55,127 nucleotides of DNA. It comes from JAKQIM01 sp964633225. Lineage in GTDB: Bacteria; Chloroflexota; Anaerolineae; Anaerolineales; UBA4823. The notes under the pieces are model-generated. The model ran no database searches. It had not been told where the DNA came from and saw only the letters and a program-made list of their open reading frames with translations. This document shows positions 1 to 9,676 of this stretch, piece after piece; position 1 is the first letter of the stretch; each line of letters starts with the position of its first letter. Where the stretch lies: assembly GCA_964633225.1 (NCBI GenBank), contig CAZWFQ010000020.1, forward strand, positions 1 to 55,127, in the 5' to 3' direction. A program made the position numbers and the translations under genes.

Positions 1-65
1 TAGCTCAGTGGACAGAGCGTTGGCCTCCGGAGCCAAAGAGCAGGATTCGAGTTCCTGCAGGGGCG
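1..65 (+). tRNA. tRNA-Arg (anticodon CCG), 5' end cut off by the window
   Basis: The D-arm GCTC/GAGC (3–6 with 15–18), anticodon stem TTGGC/GCCAA (20–24 with 32–36) and T-arm (41–45 with 53–57, loop TTCGAGT) all pair. The anticodon loop CTCCGGA places CCG at 27–29, so it reads the Arg codon CGG. The 3' acceptor strand is 58–64 with discriminator G65. The 5' acceptor strand lies before the window. CCA is not encoded. The next three bases (66–68) are the stop codon of the convergent mannosidase gene. Confidence 0.93.
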
Positions 66-2971
66 CTACCCAAACCTCACCGTCACCACCTCATATCCGC
101 CCACCTCAAAACGCACAGCCCCATCCTCATTTACAGAGATGGGGCTGAGTGTTTCTTCCGCCAGGTTCACCCGCCCCGCCATCGCAAACCGCATCCAGGG
201 CCGCAGGCACACTTCCAGCCGGCTGCCGGTGATATTATACCCACGCACCAGCCAGCCCATCCCATCTTCGGCTTCCTTGACCGCACTGAGCACAAATTCG
301 GCCGGCGTATGGGCCACAAACGACCCACTCGCAGGCAGTTCCCCAGCCCGCAAGCTGGCTGAGACGGCCCGCAGGGGTGCGGCAAAGGCATAGGCCTGTT
401 GGTAGGCCGCCTGCCAGCCGCCTGCGTGCGGGATCAGCGCGTAATCGAAGGTCCACCGCCCCCGCATCTGTGCCCCTGGTGTTTCAGACCCCGGCCCGGC
501 ATGCCCGCGCCGCGTAGACAGGTCATCCCGCGACAACCACCCCACGCAGCGCAGCAGGGTCAGGGCCATCTCACTGCCCGCCGGGGTAGCCAGCACCGTC
601 ACTTCTGGCAGGCCGCGGTTGGCGATCATCAATCCCACCCGCCCGTCTGACACATCCGTAAAAACGCCCTGGTGCGTTTCAGGACGAGGGTCTTCCACCC
701 AAGCGGGGTCTTTCTCGAGCACGCCCAACCCGCGGCGCACCACCCCAAAATGCCCATCGTGATCCGCCTCTGCCGCAGCAACCGGAACCAGGAAGTGCAC
801 CCGCAGGCGGTGGTCAACCGCCGTATTTTCCACTTCTGTGCAGATATCCACCCGCGCCACGCCTGGCGCCAGGGAGATGTGGCTGGTGATGGGGATTTTG
901 ATCCGCGCCTCACACCGTCTCGCGCGGTCATCCGCCAGGCCGGCTGGCACGTCCAGCCGGTAAACGATCTCCAGGGTCGGGATCACCTGATCACGGAAAG
1001 CCTTGATCGAAACCACCTCGGCAGTATATGCTGCATCCCGCGCCGGCGGGGAATAGTTATACTCGTCTCCCGCATCCCCCCCATCCACAAAGCGGTTCAG
1101 GCCCGGGTACACCGTCCCAGTGAGCTTATCTACAGCCGTCAGCGTACCATCTTGCTGGCTCGCCTCCACCCGCAGGTATTCATTCTCGATCACAAACGGT
1201 GGCTTGAGCTCCTCTCGCCGCGCCAGGCGCGCCAAGACCCGGCTGCCCAACCTTGAACCCGCCAGGCGCATGGCCAGCGGCAGCAGCGGCCTGAGCAGCG
1301 GGCTGATCGAAGCCGCAGTCGCAGGCCCCGCTGTGGCCCCAGACCGCACCCACACCATACCCCAGCCCAGGGCAGGGATCTCAGGACTCACAAAGCGCAC
1401 CTGCGCAGCCCGCCGCGTGCGTGCCCGCACGTGGAAATGGGTCACTGCCGGGTTAGCTTCCAGCCGCGCAATCGCCTGTTCAGCTTGCTTCCAGCCCACC
1501 ACATCCGGCTGGTCATGCTCAGACAGCACCGCTTCGATGCTGACCGTAGCTGCCCGCACCCCCACGCTGATCTGCACGATCGCCATACCCGCCACACGCC
1601 CATCGTGGATATTGCCGAACATCTCACGCAGGCTGCTCTTTTCGATCACCAGGTTGGCAAATTCTCCCGCCGCGCTGCCCACCAGTTCATACGGCACCAC
1701 CCCGCCCGCTGCATCCACCAGCTCAAAAGCAGAGATTTCTTCTGGCACCGCCAGCTCCACCTGNNNNNNNNNNNNNNNNNNNNNNNNNNNNNNNNNNNNN
1801 NNNNNNNNNNNNNNNNNNNNNNNNNNNNNNNNNNNNNNNNNNNNNNNNNNNNNNNNNNNNNNNGCTCCACCTGGTCAAAGCGCACGCCCATTTCGGTATG
1901 CACCTGGTCAATCGAACACCCACAGATCGAATCGTGAGGGTGATTTTCCATCAACAGCCGCCAGGCCTGGCGGATCAGCGGCGCCTGGTGGGCCAGACGC
2001 CCGCCATCCTCCTGTAGGCTGGATTGAAGCGGAGCGCACCGGGCAGCAAACACCCCGAACGGCTCCACCCACTTCTCCAACAATGTTTCACAGGCCGCGT
2101 TGCGCTGCTTGATCCACATGCGCGTCGAGAGCACGCCCGGCAAGAGCGGCGAGCGGCTGCACGCCCTCAGATCGCCGGTGATAACCGGCAGCTCCTTGTC
2201 CTGTAACTGTGGCAAAAGCGCCTCCAGGTAAGCAGGCAGGGTAGAATGCACCACTCGAATATCCGTCAGGTGCTCATCTGCATATGCAATAGCCGCCGCC
2301 GTGTGCGGCGATGGCTCCATGTGGTCGGTGCCGTGCATCACCAGCAAGTCATGCCCGGCAGAATGCACAGCCAGGGCAATTTGGATTTCGGCCAACTGGG
2401 CCGTAAACTGGGCCGGGTCCCCCGCCGGCAGGCTGGCGCCGTTGCCATAGCTGTCCCGCAAGTAAGCCATCAACACCTTCGATCCATCAGGGGCCTGCCA
2501 CCAGAACTCGCACGGCATATCGCCGATTCCGCGCCATACAGCAGCAGTCTGGATGCCAAAGCCGCGCAAGATCTGCGGGATCTGCCCCGGATGGCCAAAA
2601 GGATCTGGAATATAACCCACCTGCATCTTGGGACCAAACCGTTGTGCCGTACGCGCCCCTTGCAGCAGGTTGCGGATGTGTGCCTCGGGGCCCACCAGGA
2701 ACATATCTGGCAGGATATGCCACGGCCCGATCAATATCCGCCCGCTCTGCACGTGTCCGCGTAAGACCGCCTCCTGCTCAGGGCGCATGTGCAGGTAATC
2801 CTCCAGCACAATCGTCTGCCCGTCCAGCATAAAATGCTTGAAATCCGGGTCTTTCTCCAATATCTCCAGCAAGCCATCCACCAGGTGCACCAGCTTAAGG
2901 CGGAACTGTTGGAAAGTCAGGTACCATTCACGGTCCCAATGCGTATGGGTAACGATGTGCAGCGTGTCCAT
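66..2971 (-). CDS. Alpha-mannosidase, glycoside hydrolase family 38 (interrupted by a scaffold gap)
   Basis: Retaining alpha-mannosidase of the class II/MngB type, probably cytoplasmic because no signal peptide is seen. The N-terminus has the zinc-binding HTHWDREW motif near residue 10 and the PDPFGH motif near residue 123, whose Asp is the family nucleophile. The second half is the usual beta-rich mannosidase region. A run of 100 N (1764–1863) splits the gene, but the same ten bases (GCTCCACCTG) occur on both sides. Removing the N run and one copy restores one frame of about 931 residues, normal for the family. The start is the ATG at 2971, overlapping the upstream stop by one base (TGATG), so translation is probably coupled to the flippase gene; a GTG at 2974 is possible. 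The stop at 66–68 touches the tRNA. Likely role: trimming mannosides or mannosylglycerate-like compounds; the substrate cannot be told. Confidence 0.9.
1764..1863. other. Assembly gap (100 N), probably no missing sequence
   Basis: The bases GCTCCACCTG at 1754–1763 recur at 1864–1873, directly after the N run. Collapsing them gives an uninterrupted mannosidase frame reading FDQVELAVPEE across the join, so the two contigs appear to overlap by 10 bp and the gap looks artificial. Confidence 0.9.
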
Positions 2972-5508
2972 CACAGCTTCACTTTTTCCGCAGTCAATTC
3001 TTGGGCTTCCAGCATCGCAGCCGGGCGAATATCAACCGGGAAGCGGTTGTTCAGCGGGCTGATGCGCGCCCCCACTTCAGTAGATTTCCAGATCAGCCAT
3101 ACCACCGGGCGCATAAAACCCGTCAGTGCCACCGCCCGGTGCAGCTCCTCCAGGGTGTCTGTATCCCAACCGCCAACCAGGCCGTATAAGAACATATACA
3201 CCGGGAATGATGGCAAGATCCCAATCAAAAAGATCAACACGCTCGTCACCGCCTCGCCCTGCCAGATCAGCCCCGTCAGCCAGCGCAAGAGCGCAAAATG
3301 CAGGCCCGCCGCCAGCAAAGGCGCCGCCAATGACTGCCAAGCATAAAAACGCTGGGGGTAGCAAAACCGGTGATTGACAAAATACGCCACAATCCCCTTG
3401 CTGAACAGGCCCACAAAATACGCAATGATCAGGGCATTGATTTGGAAACGTTCCAGCAAGATCAGGGCCAGCACCACCCGCACCACCTGTTCGCTAAAGA
3501 CCAACAGCGATTTCAGGTACGGCCGGTTTGAGCCCAACTGAACGTAATCGCCCACCCAAGAAGGAAACTGGAAAGCCCCCCAAATGGTCAACGGCACCAC
3601 ATAGCGCGCAGCGCGCACAAACTCAGGGCCCGATGCCCCCAGGATGAAGCGATCTGCCACCGCCAGCAAGACCGCCCCCATGAAGAAACTGGCCAGCCCA
3701 TTCCATTTATACAGCATCACACTGTAATACTGGCTCAAGATCTTTTTCCCGTGTGAGATGGCCTCCGAAATAGCCGGCATAGCGCCATCGTTAAGTGTCT
3801 GGGTTACATTGAACGCAAAAATAAAGTTTTGAGCCAAGCCCCAATTGCCCCAAATCTCAGCATAATTGATCAGCCTGGCCTGGGTGATCCAAATTTCAGC
3901 CGCCTGCCCCACAGCCCAGGCTGCTGAACCCAACATCTCAAAGACCCCAAAACGAAAACTGGTCTTGACAATTTCCCAATCGAAATGCGCCAGGAAAAGC
4001 ACCTTGGGGTTATAACCCACCCGGCGGTACAACCACAAACCAAACAAAAAGGTCAACAGTTCTGCCGCGTAAGCTGCCAGCCCCATTCCCAGCAGCCCGC
4101 CCATTGCCCCGCCAAACTGGGGATGCGCCCGCCCCCAGAAAAACGCCAGGCTCACAAACAACGGCTGCACCAACATAGGAAAGATCATATTGAGGCCCAT
4201 TTCCAGGTAACGGGCATAGTCCTGCCGCTGGAAGCCGTTCAAACTGTGGCGTAGCACCTGGAAAAAGCCCGGAAGCTGGATAAAGGCATGGATGATGATG
4301 CTCCAGGCATACAGCGCATATGCCGACTTAGGCACCCATGTGCTGGCCAACCCAACCACCAGGGTCACCTGGATGGCACCCGAAAGCGCCTGCCACCACA
4401 CAAAGACCTGGCCATATTGAATACCCTTGCGCGGGTCTTTGACCCGGTACTGCGAGAGGAACTTGACAAAAGCCACGCTGGTGCCCATATCGAAGAACAA
4501 CCAGGCCAGCGAAAAGAACTGTGTCATCCGCCCCCAAATGCCAAGCGCCTGGGCCGAAGGCAAGATGTACACCGGCAAGATCAGGTTTTGATAAACGATT
4601 AAAGGAATAAACAGGATCAGACCAATTGAAAGCGCCACCAGAAAGCCGCTCAAAGGACGGTGGAAGCCCACATCTTCCCACTCTGTGTTGGCCTCGTGCG
4701 ACTCAAATTTTCCGCGGTCAGCCACGATCTGATCCAACGCCTCGGGGTGCCGCCGGCTGTAGCGCCTCACCCAGATGAAAACGCCAAACGTGGTCAGCAT
4801 TAGCAAACCCAAGACCGGCAAAAGGGTGCTCCGCTCGGCCGCGTGCGGCACCGGCGAGCCCGGGTAATCGGCAAATGACATGGGCGTTTGCCCAGCCGCC
4901 CGGCTCACCAGGTGATAAACCAGGTAATTGTAATAGGCCCACTGCTGTATCTGCGGGTTGGTGGCGTCATTTTCCAGAACCGCGTTGACCACGAAGACGC
5001 CAGGACGGGCCTGCCACAAGACCCAATCCCCGTTTTCATACGTCACCACCAGCGGCTGGACTGAGGAAAGCGGCGTTATCGTCGCGTATCGCTCACGCAC
5101 CTGGGGCGCACTATTCCAAAGGATTTCGGTCGCCAGCGGATCGTTGACCTTGATCTCAACCAGGCTGGCCGGCTCTTCATTTTGTTCAAACGCCACCGGA
5201 AAACCAAGCACTGTCTCAACGTCAGCCGCCGCAGTCTGCTCCCCCAACATCAGCACCAGGCCAGTCCCGGCTTTTACACCCTCAGCCAGCTCACCCACAT
5301 TCGGGATCACGCCGTTAAGCAGGATCACATCTGCCTGGGTCGGGTCATCCACCAGGGTGAAGCCCGCCAGCTCCAGGGCCCGCACCACGCTAGAATCGAC
5401 CTCGCCAGCATAATACACCAGCACGCTGCCCTCCGCGGCCATCGCTGGGGATGCAAACGAAAGGAAAATAATGAAGACGAGCAAGAGCAAAGCGAGACGA
5501 CGAAGCAT
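2971..5508 (-). CDS. Polysaccharide flippase-like (MOP/MATE superfamily) protein with N-terminal extracytoplasmic domain
   Basis: 845 residues. A signal peptide (about 1–24, ending AMA-AE) is followed by an exported domain of about 200 residues with the alternating strand/helix look of a Rossmann or GATase-like (DUF4350-type) fold. A membrane segment follows near 225–245. From about 285 onward there are roughly a dozen hydrophobic segments in the pattern of Wzx/MATE-type lipid-linked sugar flippases. Ordinary Wzx proteins have about 450–500 residues, so the N-terminal part is an addition. The gene is coupled to the alpha-mannosidase downstream by a one-base overlap, which suggests a role with mannose-containing glycans or lipids. 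The flippase assignment rests on hydrophobicity and general sequence character, not on a single diagnostic motif. Confidence 0.65.
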   Translation of the reverse strand: MLRRLALLLLVFIIFLSFASPAMAAEGSVLVYYAGEVDSSVVRALELAGFTLVDDPTQADVILLNGVIPNVGELAEGVKAGTGLVLMLGEQTAAADVETVLGFPVAFEQNEEPASLVEIKVNDPLATEILWNSAPQVRERYATITPLSSVQPLVVTYENGDWVLWQARPGVFVVNAVLENDATNPQIQQWAYYNYLVYHLVSRAAGQTPMSFADYPGSPVPHAAERSTLLPVLGLLMLTTFGVFIWVRRYSRRHPEALDQIVADRGKFESHEANTEWEDVGFHRPLSGFLVALSIGLILFIPLIVYQNLILPVYILPSAQALGIWGRMTQFFSLAWLFFDMGTSVAFVKFLSQYRVKDPRKGIQYGQVFVWWQALSGAIQVTLVVGLASTWVPKSAYALYAWSIIIHAFIQLPGFFQVLRHSLNGFQRQDYARYLEMGLNMIFPMLVQPLFVSLAFFWGRAHPQFGGAMGGLLGMGLAAYAAELLTFLFGLWLYRRVGYNPKVLFLAHFDWEIVKTSFRFGVFEMLGSAAWAVGQAAEIWITQARLINYAEIWGNWGLAQNFIFAFNVTQTLNDGAMPAISEAISHGKKILSQYYSVMLYKWNGLASFFMGAVLLAVADRFILGASGPEFVRAARYVVPLTIWGAFQFPSWVGDYVQLGSNRPYLKSLLVFSEQVVRVVLALILLERFQINALIIAYFVGLFSKGIVAYFVNHRFCYPQRFYAWQSLAAPLLAAGLHFALLRWLTGLIWQGEAVTSVLIFLIGILPSFPVYMFLYGLVGGWDTDTLEELHRAVALTGFMRPVVWLIWKSTEVGARISPLNNRFPVDIRPAAMLEAQELTAEKVKL

Positions 5509-5553
5509 GTGCGAGCCTCCAATATTGAGTTAATAGTCAGAGATAAGACAAAC

Positions 5554-6066
5554 TCAGCGAGAGATAGTGACCCGTTTTTCCATCGTTCTTCTGAGGTAAC
5601 ATTCAACCGTACCAGAGAAGGAGGTGTCGTCAAAAACCGTTTCGCCGACCGCCAGGAAATCATCATTGTTGCAGGTTTCCCAGGTGATCGTACCGGTAGC
5701 AAAGTCGGCCGTGCCATAGATGTACCAGGATTCATTCAAGTCAGATTGGGCGCAGGTGGAATAATCGCGAAAACCCATGCCGGTAGAAAAGAGACGGGCA
5801 TCGCCATAGGAATAAAGAATCAGCGTCAAGTCAGTCGATGCACTGCACGCCTTGCCTGCCTGGTTATCTTGAGGATCCGGTTGGGTGCGGGTGCCCGTCA
5901 TTTTTATGATCACAGGCTGTTCCACAGAGGCATCCAAAGTTTGCACCGCTTCCGTCGGGTGCTCAAGCTCATAGGCGGTTGTAGCCTTATCACAAGCCAG
6001 TACGGCAAGCCCAAGGACGGCAGGCACGATCAACAATCTGGCAATGCGCTTGTTCATATTATTCAT
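5554..6066 (-). CDS. Small lipoprotein of unknown function
   Basis: 170 residues with a clear lipoprotein signal: positive N-terminus (NKRIAR), hydrophobic stretch and lipobox LAVLAC with the lipidated Cys at residue 25. The mature part has several cysteines (one near 74, then around 105, 132 and 154) that may form disulfides, and reads like a compact beta-rich domain. I recognise no family. An alternative ATG nine bases downstream (6057) has a better Shine–Dalgarno-like GGATG before it. It lies 45 bases upstream of the flippase gene on the same strand, so it may be co-transcribed. Confidence 0.7.
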   Translation of the reverse strand: MNNMNKRIARLLIVPAVLGLAVLACDKATTAYELEHPTEAVQTLDASVEQPVIIKMTGTRTQPDPQDNQAGKACSASTDLTLILYSYGDARLFSTGMGFRDYSTCAQSDLNESWYIYGTADFATGTITWETCNNDDFLAVGETVFDDTSFSGTVECYLRRTMEKRVTISR

Positions 6067-6085
6067 CCGAAAATGATTAGCACAC

Positions 6086-6394
6086 TCACGCCTCTTGATC
6101 CCAGGTGCGCTGGTAATTTCGTTCCAATTTTTTCAAGATCGCTTCTTCAAGATCAATCCCCGCCAGGCTGGCAATCTGCAAAAGATAAAGTGCCACATCG
6201 GCCAATTCTCCAGCCAGCTCCTCGCGGTTAGCGGCCTCTTCGCCCCACTGGAAATGCTCCAACACTTCCGCCGCCTCCAGGTCCAGCGAGATCGCCAGGT
6301 TACGCAAGGTTTGCGGCCGCTTACTGCTTGCCTCGTACCACCCCATGCTGCGAACAAAACGATGCATCTCTTGGGTCAACTCTTTGATATCCAT
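6086..6394 (-). CDS. MazG-like nucleoside triphosphate pyrophosphohydrolase (DCTPP1-like)
   Basis: 102 residues, all-alpha NTP-PPase fold. It hydrolyses (d)NTPs to (d)NMP and pyrophosphate and is usually regarded as a house-cleaning enzyme. The metal-binding signature is visible: acidic residues in LEAAEVLEHFQW near 40–50 and ELADV near 67–71, followed by the long helix ALYLLQIASLAGID. The RPQTLRNLA segment resembles the DCTPP1/RS21-C6 branch. An open frame continues upstream, but the conserved domain begins at the ATG at 6394. A TACAAT box sits six bases before that ATG, so the mRNA may be leaderless. Confidence 0.82.
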   Translation of the reverse strand: MDIKELTQEMHRFVRSMGWYEASSKRPQTLRNLAISLDLEAAEVLEHFQWGEEAANREELAGELADVALYLLQIASLAGIDLEEAILKKLERNYQRTWDQEA

Positions 6395-6400
6395 GCCGCT

Positions 6401-6406
6401 ATTGTA
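6401..6406 (-). promoter_or_regulatory. -10 box placed for a leaderless mRNA
   Basis: TACAAT on the minus strand, separated from the ATG at 6394 by six bases (AGCGGC). A normal start 6–7 bases after the -10 would coincide with the A of the start codon. No good -35 is visible. The same geometry occurs before the degV-like gene. Confidence 0.4.
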
Positions 6407-6517
6407 TCGCGGAAGTTCTAAAAATGGCCCAGGCGCCTCACGCACATTCTCAGGCGGCAAAGCTTCGCCTCGCACAACAAAACTTGGGTTACAATTAGCA
6501 GTATAGGGAACTCGACC

Positions 6518-9145
6518 ATGCGTCTCATCATCACCCACGAACAGGCCGATTTTGATGCCCTGGCTTCTATGCTGGGGGCTTACTTGTTGGACGAAACAGC
6601 GACCCCAGTGCTGCCACGCCGTATGAACCGCAACGTGCGCGCTTTCGTCACCCTCTACGGCACAGAAATGCCCTTTATTGATGCGCGCGACCTGCCAGCA
6701 GAGCCAGTTGAGCTCATCTACCTGGTAGATACCCAATCCATGGCCACCCTGCGCGGCGTCAACGAGACGACCCCCGTTTATGTAGTAGATCACCACGCCC
6801 GCCGCCCAGACATCCCCGCCCACTGGGTCGTCTCGACCGAGGAAGTAGGTGCAACAGCCACCCTCTTTGCCGAGCAGTTGCGCGAGCACAATGGTAATCT
6901 GAGCATGGCCCAGGCCACCCTGCTGCTCTTAGGTATTTATGAGGATACCGGCTCTCTGACCTACTCGCGCACCAACGTGCGCGACCTGCGCGCCGCCTCT
7001 TACCTGCTGGAACAAGGCGCCAACCTGAGTATCGCCGCCGATTTCCTCAACCACCCGCTTTCAATGCAGCAGCAAGCCCTGTACGACCAACTGCGCGCCG
7101 CAGCCGAAAGCCACACAATGCACGGCTACACCGTCATCGTGGCCTGCGGCAATGCCCAGGATGTTGAAGAAGAGCTGTCAACCGTGGCCCACCGCCTGCG
7201 CGATTGGCTTGATCCTGATGCCCTCTTTGTCCTGCTCACCACCCGCGGCGGCGTGCAGTTGATTGGACGCTCTACCACCGACCATATCGATGTTGCCGAG
7301 ATCGCTGCTCATTTTGGCGGCGGCGGGCATTCGCGCGCCGCTGCCTGTCTCATCAAGGGCAGTGAGCTGCCGGTCGTGCGTGCCGAGCTGGTGCGCATCT
7401 TACCAGAACACGTCCGCCCGGCGGTCACCGTCGCCCAGATCATGTCACGCGGCCCCCAGGTCATCACCCCCGAAACCTCCGCCCAAAGCGCCGCCGAGCG
7501 CATGCAGCGCTACGGGTATGAAGGCTACCCCGTGGTCAAAGACGGCCGAGTAGTGGGCCTGCTCACGCGCCGGGCCGTGGATCGCGCCATTGCCCACAAG
7601 CTGAACTTAACTGCCGCCAGCCTGATGGATGCTGGCCAGGTTACCGTCTTGCCCGATAGTTCGGTTGAATATTTACAGCGCCTGATGACCGACACAGGCT
7701 GGGGGCAGGTGCCAGTCGTCCACCCCCAAAGCGGCGAGATCATTGGCATTGTCACCCGCACAGATTTATTGAAGACCCTCACTGCCCGCCTGGAACGCCC
7801 GGGGATGCCAGACCTGGCAGACCGGCTACAGGCAGCCATGCCTGCCGCACGCCTGGCCTTACTCAAGGTTGCCGCCGCCATTTCTTCTGAACAACACGCC
7901 GCCATGTATATTGTGGGCGGATTTGTACGCGATATTCTTTTAGATCGTCCAGGCCTGGATTTTGACCTGGTTTTAGAAGGAGATGCCATTGCCCTGGGGC
8001 AGGTCTTATGCAGCCGCTATGGAGGCCGGCTCACCACTCATACCCGCTTTGGCACCGCCAAATGGTTGATCGCCGATATCCGCCCCAACCTGGCAACTGC
8101 CCTCGGCCACCCAGATGGCGCCGCCGACTTGCCCGAATTCCTGGATATCATCACTGCCCGCACAGAATTCTATACTCATCCCACGGCCCTCCCCACTGTC
8201 GAGCGCGGCAGCATCAAATTAGATCTGCACCGCCGCGATTTCACCATCAACACCCTCGCCCTGCGCCTGGATGGCCACCACTATGGCGAACTGCACGACC
8301 ACTGGGGAGGTCTAAATGATCTCCGAGATGGCCGCGTGCGTGTCCTACACTCGCTCTCCTTCGTCGATGATCCCACCCGCATGCTGCGCGCCGTACGTTT
8401 TGAGCAGCGTTTCGATTTTCAAATTGAAGCACGCACGCTCGAACTGCTGCGCGAGGCCATCTCACTGATCAGCCGTGTCTCGGGCGATCGCCTGCGCCAC
8501 GAGCTAGACCACATATTAGATGAAGAACAGCGCGTGCCCATGATGGAACGCCTGCACACCCTGGGGCTGCTGTCTGCCATCCACCCCTCCTTGCCCTGGG
8601 ATGATTGGGTCAGCACCCGGATGGCCATATTGGACAATTTTGAGGCCCTCGGGTTTGACCTGCCGGTTGAAGAAGAACCTAAGCCCCACGCCCGCCAACT
8701 GGCATATTGCCTATGGCTGCTGCGCCTGCCTCTTGAAGCGCTCCAATCTGTGATCTCGCGTTTACGCATCTCGGTGCTCCACGCCAAGGAGTTAGAGGCC
8801 GCCCGCCGCCTGTGGGAGGTTCTGCCCACCCTCCCGAATGCCTCGCCAAGCCAGGTTGTGGCGCACCTGGACGAAACCCCGTTGACAGCCATTTATGCCA
8901 ACTGCCTTGCTATCCAAGATAAACACCTGTGCACCATCCTGCAAAATTACCTCAGCGATTGGCGCAAACGTATGCCCACCATCACCGGCCACGATCTGTT
9001 GGCCAGAGGCATGGCGCCCGGCCCCGAATACCGCCGCATCTTGAGCGCCCTGCGCAATGCCTGGCTGGATGGCCAAATCACAACCGTCGAACAAGAACGC
9101 TCCTTGCTAGAAAAGCTGATCTCAGACCAAGATGGAAACCATTGA
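6518..9145 (+). CDS. DHH/DHHA1–CBS–CBS–tRNA nucleotidyltransferase (poly(A) polymerase family) fusion
   Basis: 875 residues joining two enzymes. The N-terminal DHH phosphoesterase has HEQADFDA near residue 7, VDHH at 90–93 and the DHHA1 glycine-rich GGGGHSRAA near 266. A CBS-domain pair follows (about 300–430; QIMSRG and later TRTDLL). The C-terminal half is a class II nucleotidyltransferase with GGFVRDILL then DFDLVLEGD (about 467–489), the two catalytic aspartates of CCA-adding enzymes and poly(A) polymerases, and its RNA-binding helical part. This architecture is known in several bacterial phyla. The DHH part may degrade oligoribonucleotides or cyclic dinucleotides, while the C-terminal part adds A or CCA to RNA; the CBS pair probably senses adenine nucleotides. 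A possible -10 (TACAAT) lies at 6490–6495. It overlaps the next gene by 14 bases. Confidence 0.9.
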   Translation: MRLIITHEQADFDALASMLGAYLLDETATPVLPRRMNRNVRAFVTLYGTEMPFIDARDLPAEPVELIYLVDTQSMATLRGVNETTPVYVVDHHARRPDIPAHWVVSTEEVGATATLFAEQLREHNGNLSMAQATLLLLGIYEDTGSLTYSRTNVRDLRAASYLLEQGANLSIAADFLNHPLSMQQQALYDQLRAAAESHTMHGYTVIVACGNAQDVEEELSTVAHRLRDWLDPDALFVLLTTRGGVQLIGRSTTDHIDVAEIAAHFGGGGHSRAAACLIKGSELPVVRAELVRILPEHVRPAVTVAQIMSRGPQVITPETSAQSAAERMQRYGYEGYPVVKDGRVVGLLTRRAVDRAIAHKLNLTAASLMDAGQVTVLPDSSVEYLQRLMTDTGWGQVPVVHPQSGEIIGIVTRTDLLKTLTARLERPGMPDLADRLQAAMPAARLALLKVAAAISSEQHAAMYIVGGFVRDILLDRPGLDFDLVLEGDAIALGQVLCSRYGGRLTTHTRFGTAKWLIADIRPNLATALGHPDGAADLPEFLDIITARTEFYTHPTALPTVERGSIKLDLHRRDFTINTLALRLDGHHYGELHDHWGGLNDLRDGRVRVLHSLSFVDDPTRMLRAVRFEQRFDFQIEARTLELLREAISLISRVSGDRLRHELDHILDEEQRVPMMERLHTLGLLSAIHPSLPWDDWVSTRMAILDNFEALGFDLPVEEEPKPHARQLAYCLWLLRLPLEALQSVISRLRISVLHAKELEAARRLWEVLPTLPNASPSQVVAHLDETPLTAIYANCLAIQDKHLCTILQNYLSDWRKRMPTITGHDLLARGMAPGPEYRRILSALRNAWLDGQITTVEQERSLLEKLISDQDGNH

Positions 9146-9665
9146 CCCTGTAGTGATCGTCCGCCACGGCGTACGCAGCGATCTGCCGGCCCTGGAATGG
9201 GATGGCGAATATCGGCATTTCCGGCGTTTGTACGCCGACACCTACTTTATGGTAGAAAAAGGCCAGGCATTGATCTGGGTTGCCGAAGCCGCCAACGATG
9301 GTGTGATTGGGCAGGTCTTTGTTTCGCTATCAGGCGCCCGGCCAGAACTATCCGACGGGGTAACCCGCGCTTATATTTACGGCTTTCGTGTTCGTCCAGC
9401 CTATCGCAACCAGGGAATTGGGGCCCGCATGCTGCATACCCTTGAAGAAGACCTGGCTCAGCGCGGTTTTATCCTTGCCAGCCTGAACGTAGGGCGCGAT
9501 AATCACGGTGCCATGCGCTTCTACGAGCGCATGGGGTACCACATTGTTGCCGCCGAACCAGGTCGCTGGTCATACATTGACGATAAAGGTCGCCGCTGTG
9601 ATGTCTGCGAACCAGCCTGGCGTATGGAAAAAGCACTCCCGCACAATGGACAAAGAGAAAACTAA
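9132..9665 (+). CDS. GNAT-family N-acetyltransferase
   Basis: 177 residues with the GNAT core: the acetyl-CoA pyrophosphate loop is V-RPAYRNQGIGARML (about 94–108), close to the family R/Q-x-x-G-x-G/A signature. It is followed by the helix HTLEEDLAQRGF and the strand/loop region NVGRDNHGAMRFYERMGY, typical of motif B. The acceptor cannot be predicted; an amino acid, antibiotic or protein N-terminus are all possible. The ATG lies inside the end of the preceding gene (14-base overlap), so the two are probably translated from one message. The gene is followed by a 153-base regulatory region. Confidence 0.85.
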   Translation: METIDPVVIVRHGVRSDLPALEWDGEYRHFRRLYADTYFMVEKGQALIWVAEAANDGVIGQVFVSLSGARPELSDGVTRAYIYGFRVRPAYRNQGIGARMLHTLEEDLAQRGFILASLNVGRDNHGAMRFYERMGYHIVAAEPGRWSYIDDKGRRCDVCEPAWRMEKALPHNGQREN

Positions 9666-9676
9666 TCACTGAAACT

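Noticed and set aside
1754..1873. The ten-base direct repeat around the N run as a target-site duplication or real repeat
   Set aside because: Merging the copies restores the reading frame exactly, as expected for a contig overlap.
6395..6889. A 165-codon N-terminal extension of the MazG-like protein
   Set aside because: It runs antisense to the DHH–nucleotidyltransferase start region, and the conserved domain begins at the ATG at 6394.
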